From Mycobacterium sp. GA-2829 (GTDB taxonomy: Bacteria > Actinomycetota > Actinomycetes > Mycobacteriales > Mycobacteriaceae): a DNA stretch of 64,000 nt. The stretch covers positions 124,001 through 188,000 of the forward strand of contig NZ_LQIT01000034.1 of assembly GCF_001499965.1 (NCBI RefSeq), read 5' to 3'. Position 1 is the stretch's first letter; each line of letters begins with the position of its first letter. Below, one piece after another: positions 25,581 to 34,846 of the stretch. The notes under the pieces were generated by a model. It ran no database searches. It was not told where the DNA came from and saw only the letters and a list, made by a program, of their open reading frames with translations. A program made the position numbers and the translations under genes.

Positions 25581-27212
25581 CTAAGCGCTGGCACGCATCG
25601 CCGGAATATCGGCGAGGAGGCGCTGCGTATAAGGATGGGTCGGGGAATCCAGCACCGAATCAGTCGATCCACACTCGACGATCACGCCGCCCTCGAGCAC
25701 CATCACCTCCTGCGCGATACTGCGCACCACGCCGAAGTCGTGCGTGATGAACAGCAGCGATAACTCACGCTGCTCTTGCAGGGCGCGAAGTTCATCGAGG
25801 ATCGCGGCCTGAACTGAGACATCCAGGGCCGATGTGATCTCGTCGCAGATCAGCAACTTAGGCCCCACGATGAGCGCGCGCCCGAGCGAAACGCGCTGTC
25901 TCTGACCGCCGCTGAGCTGGTGTGGGAACTTGTTCAGGAACGACGGTCCCAGCGATACGGCCGACAAGGTGTCGTTGACCCGCTTTACTCGCTCAGAGCG
26001 GTTGAAGTCGCAGAACACCTTCAGCGGTGCCTCGATGATCTCGCCGACAGTCTTGCGCGGATTGAGCGAGTTGTAAGGACTCTGGAAGATGTACTGCATG
26101 GCCCGACGCTGCTGGTCGGTGCGGCTGGCGGTGCGCTCCGGGAGTCGTTGCCCCTCGAACGTGACCGTCCCCGACCAGTCAGGGTGCAGACCGATCAACG
26201 ATTGCGCCAAAGTGGTTTTACCCGAACCAGATTCCCCGACAACGGCAAGGCAGCAACCAGTTCTCAGACTGAAATCCACACCCCGAAGGACGGTCCGTGT
26301 TCCGTATTTGGCAGACAGCCCCTGACTGCTCAGCGCAACCTCGTTCGACGAAGACGCGGCGGCTGTCACACCGCCGGTGATGCCCGGCGCCTTGTCAACC
26401 GACGGGATGGCCTTCAGGAGCGCCATCGTGTACGGGTCTTTCGGATGCTCGAACACCTCGCGGGTGGGACCGCACTCGACGATCGAACCCTTGCACATGA
26501 CCGCGGTCTGGTCGGCGAGTTCGGCCACCACGGGTAGGTCGTGACTGACATAGACGGCCGCTACACCTGTCTCCTCCGCCAGTCGGCGCACTGTCTCGAG
26601 GAAGTGACGTTGAGTGGTCACATCGAGACCGGTGGTCGGTTCGTCGAAGATGATCAGTTCTGGACGCGCGGCAAAAGCCATCGCGATACCGACCCGCTGC
26701 TGTTGACCACCGGACAACTGGTGCGGGTACGAGTCGAGCACACGTTCTGGGTCCGGAAGACGGACCGACTCCAGAAGGCCGAGCACTGTGGAATGCTTAT
26801 CGGCACCTTTCGGCAGGCACTCCGGGTGCACGGTGAAGACCTCACGCAGTTGAGCGCCGAGCTTCATCGCGGGGTTGAGTGCGCTGGCGGGATCCTGCGG
26901 CACGTACGCGATGATGCGTCCCCGAACATCCTGGAGTCCCGCAGCGTCGAGCGCCAGTATGTCTCGCTCGCCGACATGCACTGCGCCACCGGTGATCTTC
27001 AGGCCGCGTCGCGTGTAACCCATCAAGGCAAGGCCCGCGGTGGTCTTCCCTGAGCCGGATTCACCGACCAGTCCGAGCACCTCGCCCTTGCGGAGTGTGA
27101 ACGAGACGTCGTCCACGATGGGTGTTCCGCTCTTCTCGAGCGAAACGCACAGTCCCTCGACGCGGACCCGGATCTTTGAGTCCTGCCGGGTGTCAATCGC
27201 TTCTGTCGTCAT
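25581..27212 (-). CDS. ABC transporter ATP-binding protein, two fused NBDs (DppD-DppF type)
   Basis: A 543-residue protein with two complete ATPase domains. NBD1: Walker A GESGSGKTTAGLAL, signature LSGGQQQRVGIAM, Walker B LIIFDEPTTGLDV. NBD2: GESGSGKTTLAQSLIG, LSGGQRQRVSLGRA, LLICDEITSALDV. This is the fused form common in Actinobacteria for peptide, nickel and opine importers. Its start overlaps the permease stop (ATGA). It energises the two permeases encoded upstream. Confidence 0.93.
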   Translation of the reverse strand: MTTEAIDTRQDSKIRVRVEGLCVSLEKSGTPIVDDVSFTLRKGEVLGLVGESGSGKTTAGLALMGYTRRGLKITGGAVHVGERDILALDAAGLQDVRGRIIAYVPQDPASALNPAMKLGAQLREVFTVHPECLPKGADKHSTVLGLLESVRLPDPERVLDSYPHQLSGGQQQRVGIAMAFAARPELIIFDEPTTGLDVTTQRHFLETVRRLAEETGVAAVYVSHDLPVVAELADQTAVMCKGSIVECGPTREVFEHPKDPYTMALLKAIPSVDKAPGITGGVTAAASSSNEVALSSQGLSAKYGTRTVLRGVDFSLRTGCCLAVVGESGSGKTTLAQSLIGLHPDWSGTVTFEGQRLPERTASRTDQQRRAMQYIFQSPYNSLNPRKTVGEIIEAPLKVFCDFNRSERVKRVNDTLSAVSLGPSFLNKFPHQLSGGQRQRVSLGRALIVGPKLLICDEITSALDVSVQAAILDELRALQEQRELSLLFITHDFGVVRSIAQEVMVLEGGVIVECGSTDSVLDSPTHPYTQRLLADIPAMRASA

Positions 27213-28147
27213 GCTTGCTTCTCCACAACTGTGCCGAGGGAGCTGGACAGGACCGCATCTTCACCGCGCTCTTCGCCCAGCGAGGCCCGGGCGATCGCGT
27301 CGGTGAACATGTTGATGCCGACGGCCAGTAGGGCAATGAGCAACGCGGGCAATGCCATGCACCATGGATTGGTGTAGAGCCCCAGTCGATTCTCGTTGAT
27401 CATCAGGCCCCAGTCGGCCGCAGGTGGTTGGCGGCCGAAGCCGAGAAAGCTCAATCCTGAGATCATGATGACCGAGTAACTCATTCTGAGACCTGCTTCA
27501 ACCATCAGCGGAGTCAACAGATTGGGAAGAATCTCGGAAGTGATGACCTTGAACGGCCGCATCCCCCACAACTGGGCGACCTTCACGAAGTCGCGTTCGG
27601 TGACATCCTGCGCGGCTGCGTACACGACGCGGGCGACCTGCGGGGCGTGTGACATCCCTACGGCAACGACGAGCAGCCAGACTTTCGGTCCGACCACACT
27701 GAGCAACAGCAGCGCGAAAATGATCTGGGGAAGCGCGAGCACGATGTCGACGACCCGCATGATTACGGCATCTGTCTTGCCGCCGACGTAGGCCGCCATC
27801 AGACCAGCCACGGCGCCCACCGCGAGGCCTATCGCCGTCGCGGCCAGAGCAAGCAGGATCAACGCCCACCCGCCGTGGAGCACTCGCGAGAGAACATCGC
27901 GCCCGAGATTATCCCCGCCGACAAGGTGGCCGACGCCGGGCGTATTGAACGTCGCGGTGACGACCTCCGTCGCCGAGTATGGTGCGACAAACGGTCCGAT
28001 GACGGCGACCGCCAGGACCGCCAGCAGGATCGCTGCCGCGGCACGCCCACGACTGCTGCGCAGCGCACCCGCCAGAACCAGCGACATGCCTGCCCGCCGA
28101 CGTACCGGATCCACTGAGAATGTGGAGTTTTCGAGGTTATCTACCAT
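27209..28147 (-). CDS. ABC transporter permease (DppC type)
   Basis: A 312-residue inner-membrane permease with about six hydrophobic segments (first: AAAILLAVLAVAVIGPFVAPY), a HLVGGDNLGRDVLSRVLHGG block and the EAA coupling loop near MRPFKVITSEILPNL. It starts one base after the stop of the DppB-type gene. With that protein it forms the channel of the peptide-type importer. Confidence 0.92.
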   Translation of the reverse strand: MVDNLENSTFSVDPVRRRAGMSLVLAGALRSSRGRAAAAILLAVLAVAVIGPFVAPYSATEVVTATFNTPGVGHLVGGDNLGRDVLSRVLHGGWALILLALAATAIGLAVGAVAGLMAAYVGGKTDAVIMRVVDIVLALPQIIFALLLLSVVGPKVWLLVVAVGMSHAPQVARVVYAAAQDVTERDFVKVAQLWGMRPFKVITSEILPNLLTPLMVEAGLRMSYSVIMISGLSFLGFGRQPPAADWGLMINENRLGLYTNPWCMALPALLIALLAVGINMFTDAIARASLGEERGEDAVLSSSLGTVVEKQA

Positions 28148-28148
28148 C

Positions 28149-29171
28149 TCAACGGCCTTGCCTCTTGCGCGGACTGACGAGAAGAACCAGCAGGTCGGTG
28201 GCTATATTGAGCACGACATAGAACACGGCGAGCAGCACCACGATGAACTGAATGACGGGGACGTCGCGGGTGTTGACCGCGTTTACCAGCGCCAGACCCA
28301 GTCCCTGGTAGTTGAACACGGTCTCCACGAGAACGATGCCGCCGGCGAGGTAGAGCAGGTTGAGTCCGATCACCTGAATTGTGGGTGCCATCGCGTTCGG
28401 AACGGCGTGGCGGAGAAGGATTCGGTTACGGCTGACGCCCTTGAGCGTTGCGAGTTCGACGTACTCGCTGTCGAGCGCCTCGATCGTGGCTGCCCGCATC
28501 ATGCGGAACACATAGGGCGTCACGACGATGACGAGAGTCAATACCGGGAGCACCAGTTGCATTGGCCGCTCCCATGCGTGAATCCCCGGAGGTAAGACCG
28601 ACACCGCGGGAAACCAGTGGAAGATGGCCACCGAGAAGGTGAGGACGACGAAGACGCCGACGACGAATTCGGGCAGGGCGCTCGCCACCAAAGCCACCAC
28701 GGAAAGGCCGTGGTCGACCGGCTTGTCCCGGCGCAACGCGGCCCACGCTCCCAGCGCGAGACCCAGCAGCGTCGAAACCACTGCAGCGACCACGACGAGC
28801 ACCACGCTGTTCTCAAGCCGCGGGAGCAGGTAGTCGGTGACGGGCTGGCCGTTGGCAAGCGAGTTGCCGAAGTCCAAGCGGATCGCACCGGTCAACCACT
28901 GCCAGTACCGGCTGAGGATCGGATCGTCGAGGTGCAGCCTTTCAGTGAGCTCGGCGATGCGCTCCGGCGTCGCGCTCTGGCCCAAGATGGCGCTGGCCGC
29001 GTTGCCGGGCAGGATCAGCGTTGCCCAGTAAACGATCGCGCTGACCACGACGACCGAAAGGACGCCAGATGCGAGCCGGGCTGCGAACATGCGCAGGACC
29101 GGGTGGCGGCGCGAGAACGATTGTTTGGGGTCAGCGGGCGCCTGGGCGAGCGGTGTTTCGAGAACAGTCAT
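28149..29171 (-). CDS. ABC transporter permease (DppB type)
   Basis: A 340-residue permease; hydrophobic segments begin at LASGVLSVVVVSAIVYWATL, and the coupling motif (EALDSEYVELATLKGVSRNR) is near the middle. An N-terminal tail of about 30 residues precedes the first helix. ATG 29171 is the operon's first start codon, and a 23-bp shared element ends 78 bp upstream. Followed directly by the DppC, ATPase and binding-protein genes. Confidence 0.92.
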   Translation of the reverse strand: MTVLETPLAQAPADPKQSFSRRHPVLRMFAARLASGVLSVVVVSAIVYWATLILPGNAASAILGQSATPERIAELTERLHLDDPILSRYWQWLTGAIRLDFGNSLANGQPVTDYLLPRLENSVVLVVVAAVVSTLLGLALGAWAALRRDKPVDHGLSVVALVASALPEFVVGVFVVLTFSVAIFHWFPAVSVLPPGIHAWERPMQLVLPVLTLVIVVTPYVFRMMRAATIEALDSEYVELATLKGVSRNRILLRHAVPNAMAPTIQVIGLNLLYLAGGIVLVETVFNYQGLGLALVNAVNTRDVPVIQFIVVLLAVFYVVLNIATDLLVLLVSPRKRQGR

Positions 29172-29248
29172 GCTGTCGACCTCTGCATCGAGTCTGGACG
29201 GTGTCTCATCGGGCGAGCCTCATCGTGTGTGGAGCGTCACTGTCCGTT

Positions 29249-29271
29249 GAAGGATAGCTCAATATGCCTTT
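29249..29271 (-). promoter_or_regulatory. Shared 23-bp element, copy 4 (ABC transporter operon)
   Basis: GAAGG, 13 bp, CCTTT, 78 bp before the DppB-type ATG. The distance is almost the same as for copies 1 (77 bp) and 3 (75 bp), so the element is locked to a fixed place relative to these promoters. Confidence 0.63.
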
Positions 29272-29346
29272 ATCGGTAAGAGGAATTTCGAGACGTTACG
29301 TCGGATTCACAATTGCTTGCTCGACGGCGGCGCTGCGCACATCGCG

Positions 29347-29532
29347 TCAGTCCACGGTGCTCGTCAGGTGCCGCACCGCATCCGCGTATCCGAGGCTTCT
29401 CCGGCTGAACATGTCGCCACCGTTGATCCATCGATCGACACGGTCCAAGAATCCAGGTCGGTCGCCGGGCCCGCTCGATGTCGAAGTGGGCGTGTCCCCG
29501 CGTCCTGTCATGTCGTCGCGACCGGACCTCAT
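29347..29532 (-). CDS. Possible 61-residue protein coupled to the aconitase X small subunit
   Basis: An open frame MRSGRDDMTGRGDTP ... RPGFLDRVDRWINGGDMFSR whose ATG overlaps the stop of the aconitase X swivel gene (ATGA). The overlap is the main argument for translation. The sequence is polar, without motif or membrane segment, and I recognise no family. It would be the third gene of the acnX operon; it could equally be a chance frame or the remnant of a longer gene. Confidence 0.35.
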   Translation of the reverse strand: MRSGRDDMTGRGDTPTSTSSGPGDRPGFLDRVDRWINGGDMFSRRSLGYADAVRHLTSTVD

Positions 29533-30005
29533 GTCACTGACCCGAAACCGACGCTCTCACCTGACGGCGCGTCGGCCATGGTGAGGGTCGCGTCCAGGTC
29601 GGAGGCGTAGACCGAAACCTTCTGACCATCCTTCAGTGCGGCATAGTGGTTCGGCTCCACGACCACCACGGGCGGCGCGATTTGGTAGAGCTCAGCGGCT
29701 ACGACCGCACCAACGCAGAGCACGTAATCCGGTTCGGCGAGGACCACGGCTCGGGGGCCGCAGCCGTTCGCCCATGCCTGCGCGAACACCTGCGCGTTCG
29801 TGCCCGATCCGCGCGACTCCTGCATGACCAGCACGCGGCCTGCCAGGCATTCGCCGCGCTGCGGGTGACTGTGGTGGATGATGATCCCGGTGTCCGGGTT
29901 CAGTCCACCCCACGCATTGAGCGGTTCGGACAACTTCAAGGCTCGGCCCTCCCCCGCGCCGGCAACGAGAGCAGATGCGGTGATGGTTCGTTCAGTAGCC
30001 GGCAT
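29529..30005 (-). CDS. Aconitase X small (swivel) subunit
   Basis: A 158-residue DUF126/aconitase X swivel-domain protein. The blocks GVxDxxTG-like GGLNPDTGIIIHHSHPQRGE, GRVLVMQESRGSGTNAQVFA and AVVLAEPDYVLCVGAVVAAE match the small subunit that closes the active site of two-chain aconitase X. ATG 30005 (MPATERT) overlaps the large-subunit stop by 14 bp, a usual arrangement for this pair. In bacteria the complex is known as cis-3-hydroxy-L-proline dehydratase; in archaea as mevalonate-5-phosphate dehydratase. Confidence 0.85.
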   Translation of the reverse strand: MPATERTITASALVAGAGEGRALKLSEPLNAWGGLNPDTGIIIHHSHPQRGECLAGRVLVMQESRGSGTNAQVFAQAWANGCGPRAVVLAEPDYVLCVGAVVAAELYQIAPPVVVVEPNHYAALKDGQKVSVYASDLDATLTMADAPSGESVGFGSVT

Positions 30006-31254
30006 GCGCCGCCACCTTCCCTTCGACGGCTGACTGGACACATGCATCCAAGTCGGCGAACAACACGTCGACGCCGATGTTCTTCGGCGCGTACCAGGCC
30101 CATTTCGCCGAGTTCGTCATGATCAGTCCGTCAACCCTGCCGAGGATCGGTGTGTTGTAGGTGCACGTGTCTGTGACGATGCGAACGCCGGCGTCCGTGA
30201 GCACCGACGCGATGCCACGCTCGGAGATGCTGTCGTAGACCCACCGCCCGGCGTTGACGTAGAGCGGTGTGCGCGCATTGATCCGACGCCCGTCCAGCAT
30301 CCCGACGAGTTGGTCGAACTCCGCGATCGAGAAGTGCGGGGTCCCGATGCAGACGGCACCGAGGGTGCCCTCGTTACGGGTGGACAGCTCCGCCCAGCCG
30401 CGGCGGAGGTCCTCCATGGTCACCTGGACAATCTGCTGTGGAGGACCGCCGCCGAACGCGTCGTCGAGATTCGGCGCCTCCGGCGTGACCCCGACGACAT
30501 GGAACAGTGCGACAGATCCCGTCGATGCGGTTGCTGCTCCGAACGCCTTCAGCTGATCCTCCGTCGCGCCGCCGAGACCGTCAACGACCGGGATGCGCCC
30601 GCCGCACCACTGGCCGACCAGATGTCCCAACACGGCAAAGAAGGACTCTCGCGTAAGGGCCTCGTCCGGCAGACCCGTGACATCGATGAGGACCTGGCCG
30701 CGCCGCCCTTCATCGGTGTGCAGGCCCGCGAACGGCGCCCGTCCGACGATGGCCGCGGCGATATCGACGAAGTCGCCGTAGCGCTGCGTGCGCGCACCGA
30801 GAACACTGTTGGCGAAGACGATCGCATTGGACTCCCCCCATGCGATGTGCGCGCCGAATCGAGGGCGATCCCGCAGGAGATACGGTGCACAGGTCCATGT
30901 CGGGGTGCAACCGAGTCTGGTGTACAGCTCCATCAGAGTGCGCGCGTTGTCGGCGAGCTCGGTGCTGCCGCTCCAGTATTCGGGATGAAGTTGATCGATG
31001 GAGCCGACATTCAGAGAAGTCGGCACACTGACCGTCGCTGCACCGTCGACCAACGCACGGGCGAACGCGATCGAGATCGGCCCGATGTATAGGCAACCAT
31101 CGACGTGTGCGCTTTCGATATCAACCAGTCGCGATGCGCCCATGCTGCGGGCGACGGCGACAAGCACGCGCATCGCCAGCGCGGCCCCATCCCCGTGATC
31201 CCCGGCGAGGTACCGGTCATCCGACTCGGAGAGCGCGAGGGGTAGCGACTTCAT
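29992..31254 (-). CDS. Aconitase X catalytic subunit (probable cis-3-hydroxy-L-proline dehydratase)
   Basis: A 420-residue DUF521/aconitase X large subunit. The N-terminus ALSESDDRYLAGDHGDGAAL is typical, and conserved blocks include YTRLGCTPTWTCAPYLL, HIAWGESNAIVFANSVLGAR and the C-terminal IVTDTCTYNTP followed by TNSAKWAWYAP. Cys residues in these blocks are the expected Fe-S ligands. Bacterial aconitase X characterised so far dehydrates cis-3-hydroxy-L-proline to pyrroline-2-carboxylate. The neighbouring importer and the proline-racemase-family enzyme support that activity. First gene of its operon, with a 23-bp element 42 bp upstream and GntR divergent. Confidence 0.82.
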   Translation of the reverse strand: MKSLPLALSESDDRYLAGDHGDGAALAMRVLVAVARSMGASRLVDIESAHVDGCLYIGPISIAFARALVDGAATVSVPTSLNVGSIDQLHPEYWSGSTELADNARTLMELYTRLGCTPTWTCAPYLLRDRPRFGAHIAWGESNAIVFANSVLGARTQRYGDFVDIAAAIVGRAPFAGLHTDEGRRGQVLIDVTGLPDEALTRESFFAVLGHLVGQWCGGRIPVVDGLGGATEDQLKAFGAATASTGSVALFHVVGVTPEAPNLDDAFGGGPPQQIVQVTMEDLRRGWAELSTRNEGTLGAVCIGTPHFSIAEFDQLVGMLDGRRINARTPLYVNAGRWVYDSISERGIASVLTDAGVRIVTDTCTYNTPILGRVDGLIMTNSAKWAWYAPKNIGVDVLFADLDACVQSAVEGKVAAHAGY

Positions 31255-31295
31255 CCGCCTGTCCTTCCAGCGAGCGGCCCGCCCGCTAACACCGT

Positions 31296-31318
31296 TAAGG
31301 TTAGTTCAATTGACCATT
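31296..31318 (-). promoter_or_regulatory. Shared 23-bp element, copy 5 (acnX/GntR divergent region)
   Basis: TAAGG, 13 bp, CCATT, 42 bp before the acnX ATG and 143 bp before the GntR start. A site between the regulator gene and its divergent target is the usual place for a GntR autoregulatory operator. Confidence 0.6.
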
Positions 31319-31460
31319 GACGGTGTGTCATTATGCCTAGAATGGCTTAGGTAGATGCGTCGGTGCAGAGACAGTGCTCCGTGCGCGGCGAGGTACCTCG
31401 CCGGTAACGGCGACGCAAACTATCATTTCGGCTACTGGACCGGGCGGGTAGGAGGCAGAC

Positions 31461-32216
31461 GTGCGGGAGTTCCAACCTGTTCGGACACGCAGTGTCGCCG
31501 GCGACGTTGTCGGCCAGATCGTAGACCGGCTGAAGTCCGGTGAACTCATCGTTGGCGACATCCTCCCCGGCGAACGGGTGCTCGCCGCGCAGATGGACGT
31601 CTCACGACCGACTGTGAGTGCGGCGATGGCGCGACTCGCCGACGCAGGTGTGTTGAGGCGGCGGCCCGGGCGCCAGGGTAATGCCGAGATCATTTCCATC
31701 TGGATACCCGAAGACCTCGTAGAGAAGCCGGCGGCCGTCGGCGAACTCGAGGCCGACGACATCTTCCGCGTACTCGAGGCCCGCAAGACGCTCGAGCCCC
31801 GTATTGCGCAGCTGGCCGCGTTCCGTGCGACCGACGACGACTTCGCGGCGCTGCAGAACTCTATCGATCTGCTCGCCGCCAACAGAGACGACATAACCAA
31901 AGCCGAGCAGGCGGAACTCCTTTTTCACCGCATCATGTGGCGGACCGCACGCAACGCGTCGCTGCAGTCGATGATGCTCGGGTTGGAGAAAGAGCTCGCG
32001 CCGATCCACGACATGATGCTTCGCACTCCCGAGGACTACGCCGCGGGCATCGAACTGCACACCGCTACCCTCGCAGCGCTCAAGCGGGGCGAACCGGCAG
32101 AGATCGAAGAGGAGATGTATCGCCATCTCGGACACTTCGAGGCGATCGTGGTCGATGTTCTACAGCGCACGCCGCACCGGCAGATGCCTGCGTTCCTACT
32201 CGCCGGAACCAACTAG
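31461..32216 (+). CDS. GntR family regulator, FadR (FCD) subfamily
   Basis: A 251-residue regulator. The winged helix is at residues 5-75 (VRTRSVAGDVVGQIVDRL, LPGERVLAAQMDVSRPTV, GVLRRRPGRQGNAEI). The all-helical FCD effector domain follows (LEARKTLEPRIAQLAAFRAT, ELLFHRIMWRTARNASL, ELHTATLAALKRGE) with spaced His/Asp metal-ligand candidates. GTG 31461 follows a strong AGGAGG Shine-Dalgarno. It is the only regulator gene in 10-32 kb and is divergent from acnX, so it is the best candidate to bind the five shared elements, with an imino acid as effector (inference). Confidence 0.88.
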   Translation: MREFQPVRTRSVAGDVVGQIVDRLKSGELIVGDILPGERVLAAQMDVSRPTVSAAMARLADAGVLRRRPGRQGNAEIISIWIPEDLVEKPAAVGELEADDIFRVLEARKTLEPRIAQLAAFRATDDDFAALQNSIDLLAANRDDITKAEQAELLFHRIMWRTARNASLQSMMLGLEKELAPIHDMMLRTPEDYAAGIELHTATLAALKRGEPAEIEEEMYRHLGHFEAIVVDVLQRTPHRQMPAFLLAGTN

Positions 32217-32707
32217 GCGAGTCGGTGCGGTGTAACTACGGCGTTAACGCGGTCTCATTTGCTCCGGCTTCGAGATAGTGGTTCGACACCTCCGTAGCGG
32301 ACGGGTCGGCGGCAGTCGGCAGAGGGCAGCAGCTCCCATTCGGCGAACCGCTGTACAAGCGGATCGTCGCCGTGGACCGATTCCGACCGCACACACCAAA
32401 TGCACCACCCGGTCGCTACGTCGCACGAGCCGTGATCGCCGGCAGGTAGCGAAGGTCGCGATTCCGGCCCGGAGTTGGGTCAGCACGTCGATTACCCCGG
32501 ATCACGAGTTTGCCTACGCGCACGTGTTCTGCATGCCCCGGTGACCTCTCGGGCGAGCCCAGCCGGCGAACGGAAAGTTCGCATCACCCAGGAACCCTGA
32601 CACATCTACCGATTCGGTCACCGAGACCTTGCTCCCCTTGGTCGAGACACCGCTCGAAGATCACCGCGCGATCAGATGAGCAAAGCCAGGATTCATGCCG
32701 CTGCTTA
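32217..32707. other. Gene-free stretch between convergent genes
   Basis: About 490 bp between the stops of the GntR gene and the molybdopterin oxidoreductase. All frames here are short or shadow-like, no start has a good Shine-Dalgarno, and no hairpin strong enough to call a terminator was noticed. Nothing supported. Confidence 0.5.
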
Positions 32708-34846
32708 TCAGATCACCTCGAATCGGACCGGCACGGCGCTCATCCGCGGCATGCGTACCACCCGGTCGAGAGTGGCCTCGGTACTCAGCAGATCGGCGAC
32801 GGAGCCGAATCCACTGTTGCGTTCACCGCCGGCTGCGCTGCCGAAGCCGTGCGAGATGGACACGACCCCGCGCCGCAACGATGGGTCCGAAGCGAGCTCG
32901 ACGTCGATCGCACCGTGGGCGGAGACCAGACGCATCACTTGCCCGGGTTGCGCGTCGAGACCCTCGAGGTCTTTCGGATGAAGGTACGCCGGGTTACCTG
33001 TCGCTGTCTTGGGGAGCTCGTGGCACATGCTGTTATAGACCTGTCCGGTGCGACGGCAGATCATCAGGTGCGTGAATTGACCATCCTCGCCGAACTGACC
33101 TTCGACTCCGACGGTGGAATTGAGCAGCGTATCGATCTCGTCGGCGACACCGTCAGGCATGAGCAGGATCCGGTCGTCCATGCCCTCGAGCTTCGGTAGC
33201 ACTTCGACGCTGGCGAACTACTCGAAGACCTTGCCGCCCTCGTGGGCCATCATCTCCGCCAGCGGTACCCGCGTGGACCCATCCGGATACACCATGCCGA
33301 TGAACTCGGTGGGCGACGGCAGGTCGTCGAGGTCCAATTCGCCTCCGCGCATGTGCATCGACGTGCCCAGCCGCTTGGCGAGTGCGGCCAGATAAATCCA
33401 TTCCTCGCTCGCCTCGCCCGGCGGGTCGACGACCGGCTCGGCGAACTGCACAAAGGGTTTGTTGTAAAGAAAGTCGTTGAAGCCGTTCAACTCGGGATGT
33501 TCGAGGCCGTAGCTGGCAGGCAGAAAATAGTCGGCGAGCGCGACGGTATCCGTCTCACGCACTTCGACACATACCAGCGTGTCCAGTGACTGCAGCGCTC
33601 GCGCTGTCTTTGCCCGATCGGGCCAAGACGTCAACGGGCTGCCGCCGAGGACGATCAACGCCCGAATCTGACCTTCGCCTGGAGTGAGTATCTCGTCGGC
33701 GAGCGTGCTGGTCGGCATCTCCTGAAAAAGCTGAGACGCCCCGGATGGCCTGGCACGCTTGGTGTTCGCGTCCGGGTTGATGTGATCAGGCATGAACCCG
33801 CGAGGAACGACAGCGGCCACCGACGGCAGGTCCGCCATCAGCACACCCAGGTTTTCGTTCACCTCCCCCGCGCGATTGAATCTTCCGCACACGACGTTGA
33901 TCGCATAGATCAGGTGTTCGGCGAGGTTGCCGTGAGGCCCCATATCCGGACCCGTCGCGCTCGAGACGGTGCCGCGCTCGACGGCCGTGAACAGATCAAC
34001 GGCACGCTCGATGTCCGCGGCATCCAGCCCGGTGCGCCTCACGACGTAGTCGAGCGTGAACGGACGGAGCGCCGCGCGCAACTCGTCTATACCTGAGACG
34101 AACTCGTCGCAGAAGTGCCTGTCGTAACGCTTCGTGTCAACGATCAGATTGAACACGCCCGCCAAGAGCGTGGCATCCTCGCCGGGGCGGATCTGCAGAT
34201 GCAGATCCGCGAGATTGGCAGTCGCCGTTCGCCGAGGATCCACCACAATCAGCTTCAATCCGCGTTGCTTGGCCTCCTTGATCGCCGCGGGCCGATAGCC
34301 AGGCGCAGCGCCGGGCACATGCAGACCCGAGACCACGACGTTGTTTCCGATCATCATCGCCACGCCAGACGATTCGAAGTCGTGCACTCCGCCACCCCAC
34401 AGACCCGCGCGGCCGACGGCGATGATCTTGGCCGGCTGATCGATGGTGACCGCCGAATAAATGTGATGGGAGCCGATGCCGCGCATGAACGCGTGCGCCG
34501 CGGGCATCGTTGCCGTCTTGAACGAGACCCCATTGCCGCAGTACATCGCGATGGCGGTCGGGCCATGCTCTCGCCGCACGGTATCCAGCCGCTCCGCGAT
34601 CTCATCGAGCACTACCGACTTCTCGGTGCGCACGAAGTCGCCGTCGCGGCGCGCCATGCTGTAGATCATCCGGTTCTGCGCCGCCAACAGGTGGTGAAAC
34701 TGCCGTCCCTTGGTACAGCTGAACCCGCGGCTCATGGGGTGATCGGGATCGGGCCTCATATCGGTGATCACGTTGTCGGCCACATGGGCCTCGAAACCAC
34801 AGAACGCTGTGCAGATCGTGCAGAACGTTTTCTTCTTCGTCGTCAT
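32708..34846 (-). pseudogene. Molybdopterin oxidoreductase with one in-frame amber stop
   Basis: A 712-codon frame from ATG 34846 to TGA 32708 read without any shift, interrupted only by TAG at 33218-33220. N-terminal Cys motif FCTICTAFCGFEAH plus FSCTKG supplies an Fe4S4 site; then come the molybdopterin domains (RGIGSHHIYSA, VVVSGLHVPG, LIVVDPRRTATANLADLHLQ) and, after the stop, the C-terminal dinucleotide-binding domain (VYNSMCHELPKTATGNPAYL). The amber follows VFE and precedes FASVE; GAG to TAG is one base change. It may be a recent pseudogene, a sequencing error or two separately made chains (GTG 33202 could start the second). Substrate unknown; fdhF/thiosulfate-reductase-like family. 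Confidence 0.8.

Noticed and set aside
23246..31318. The 23-bp elements as KstR or KstR2 sites
   Set aside because: The arms and the 13-bp spacing do not match the AACnnGTT or CAAGnnCTTG cores of those regulators.
31337..31900. A 187-residue Ser-rich minus-strand frame
   Set aside because: Shadow of the GntR gene; low-complexity Ser/Arg composition.
33218..33220. TAG as a pyrrolysine or other recoded codon
   Set aside because: Pyrrolysine use is not expected in mycobacteria, the site is not a known Pyl position, and a simple GAG to TAG change explains it.
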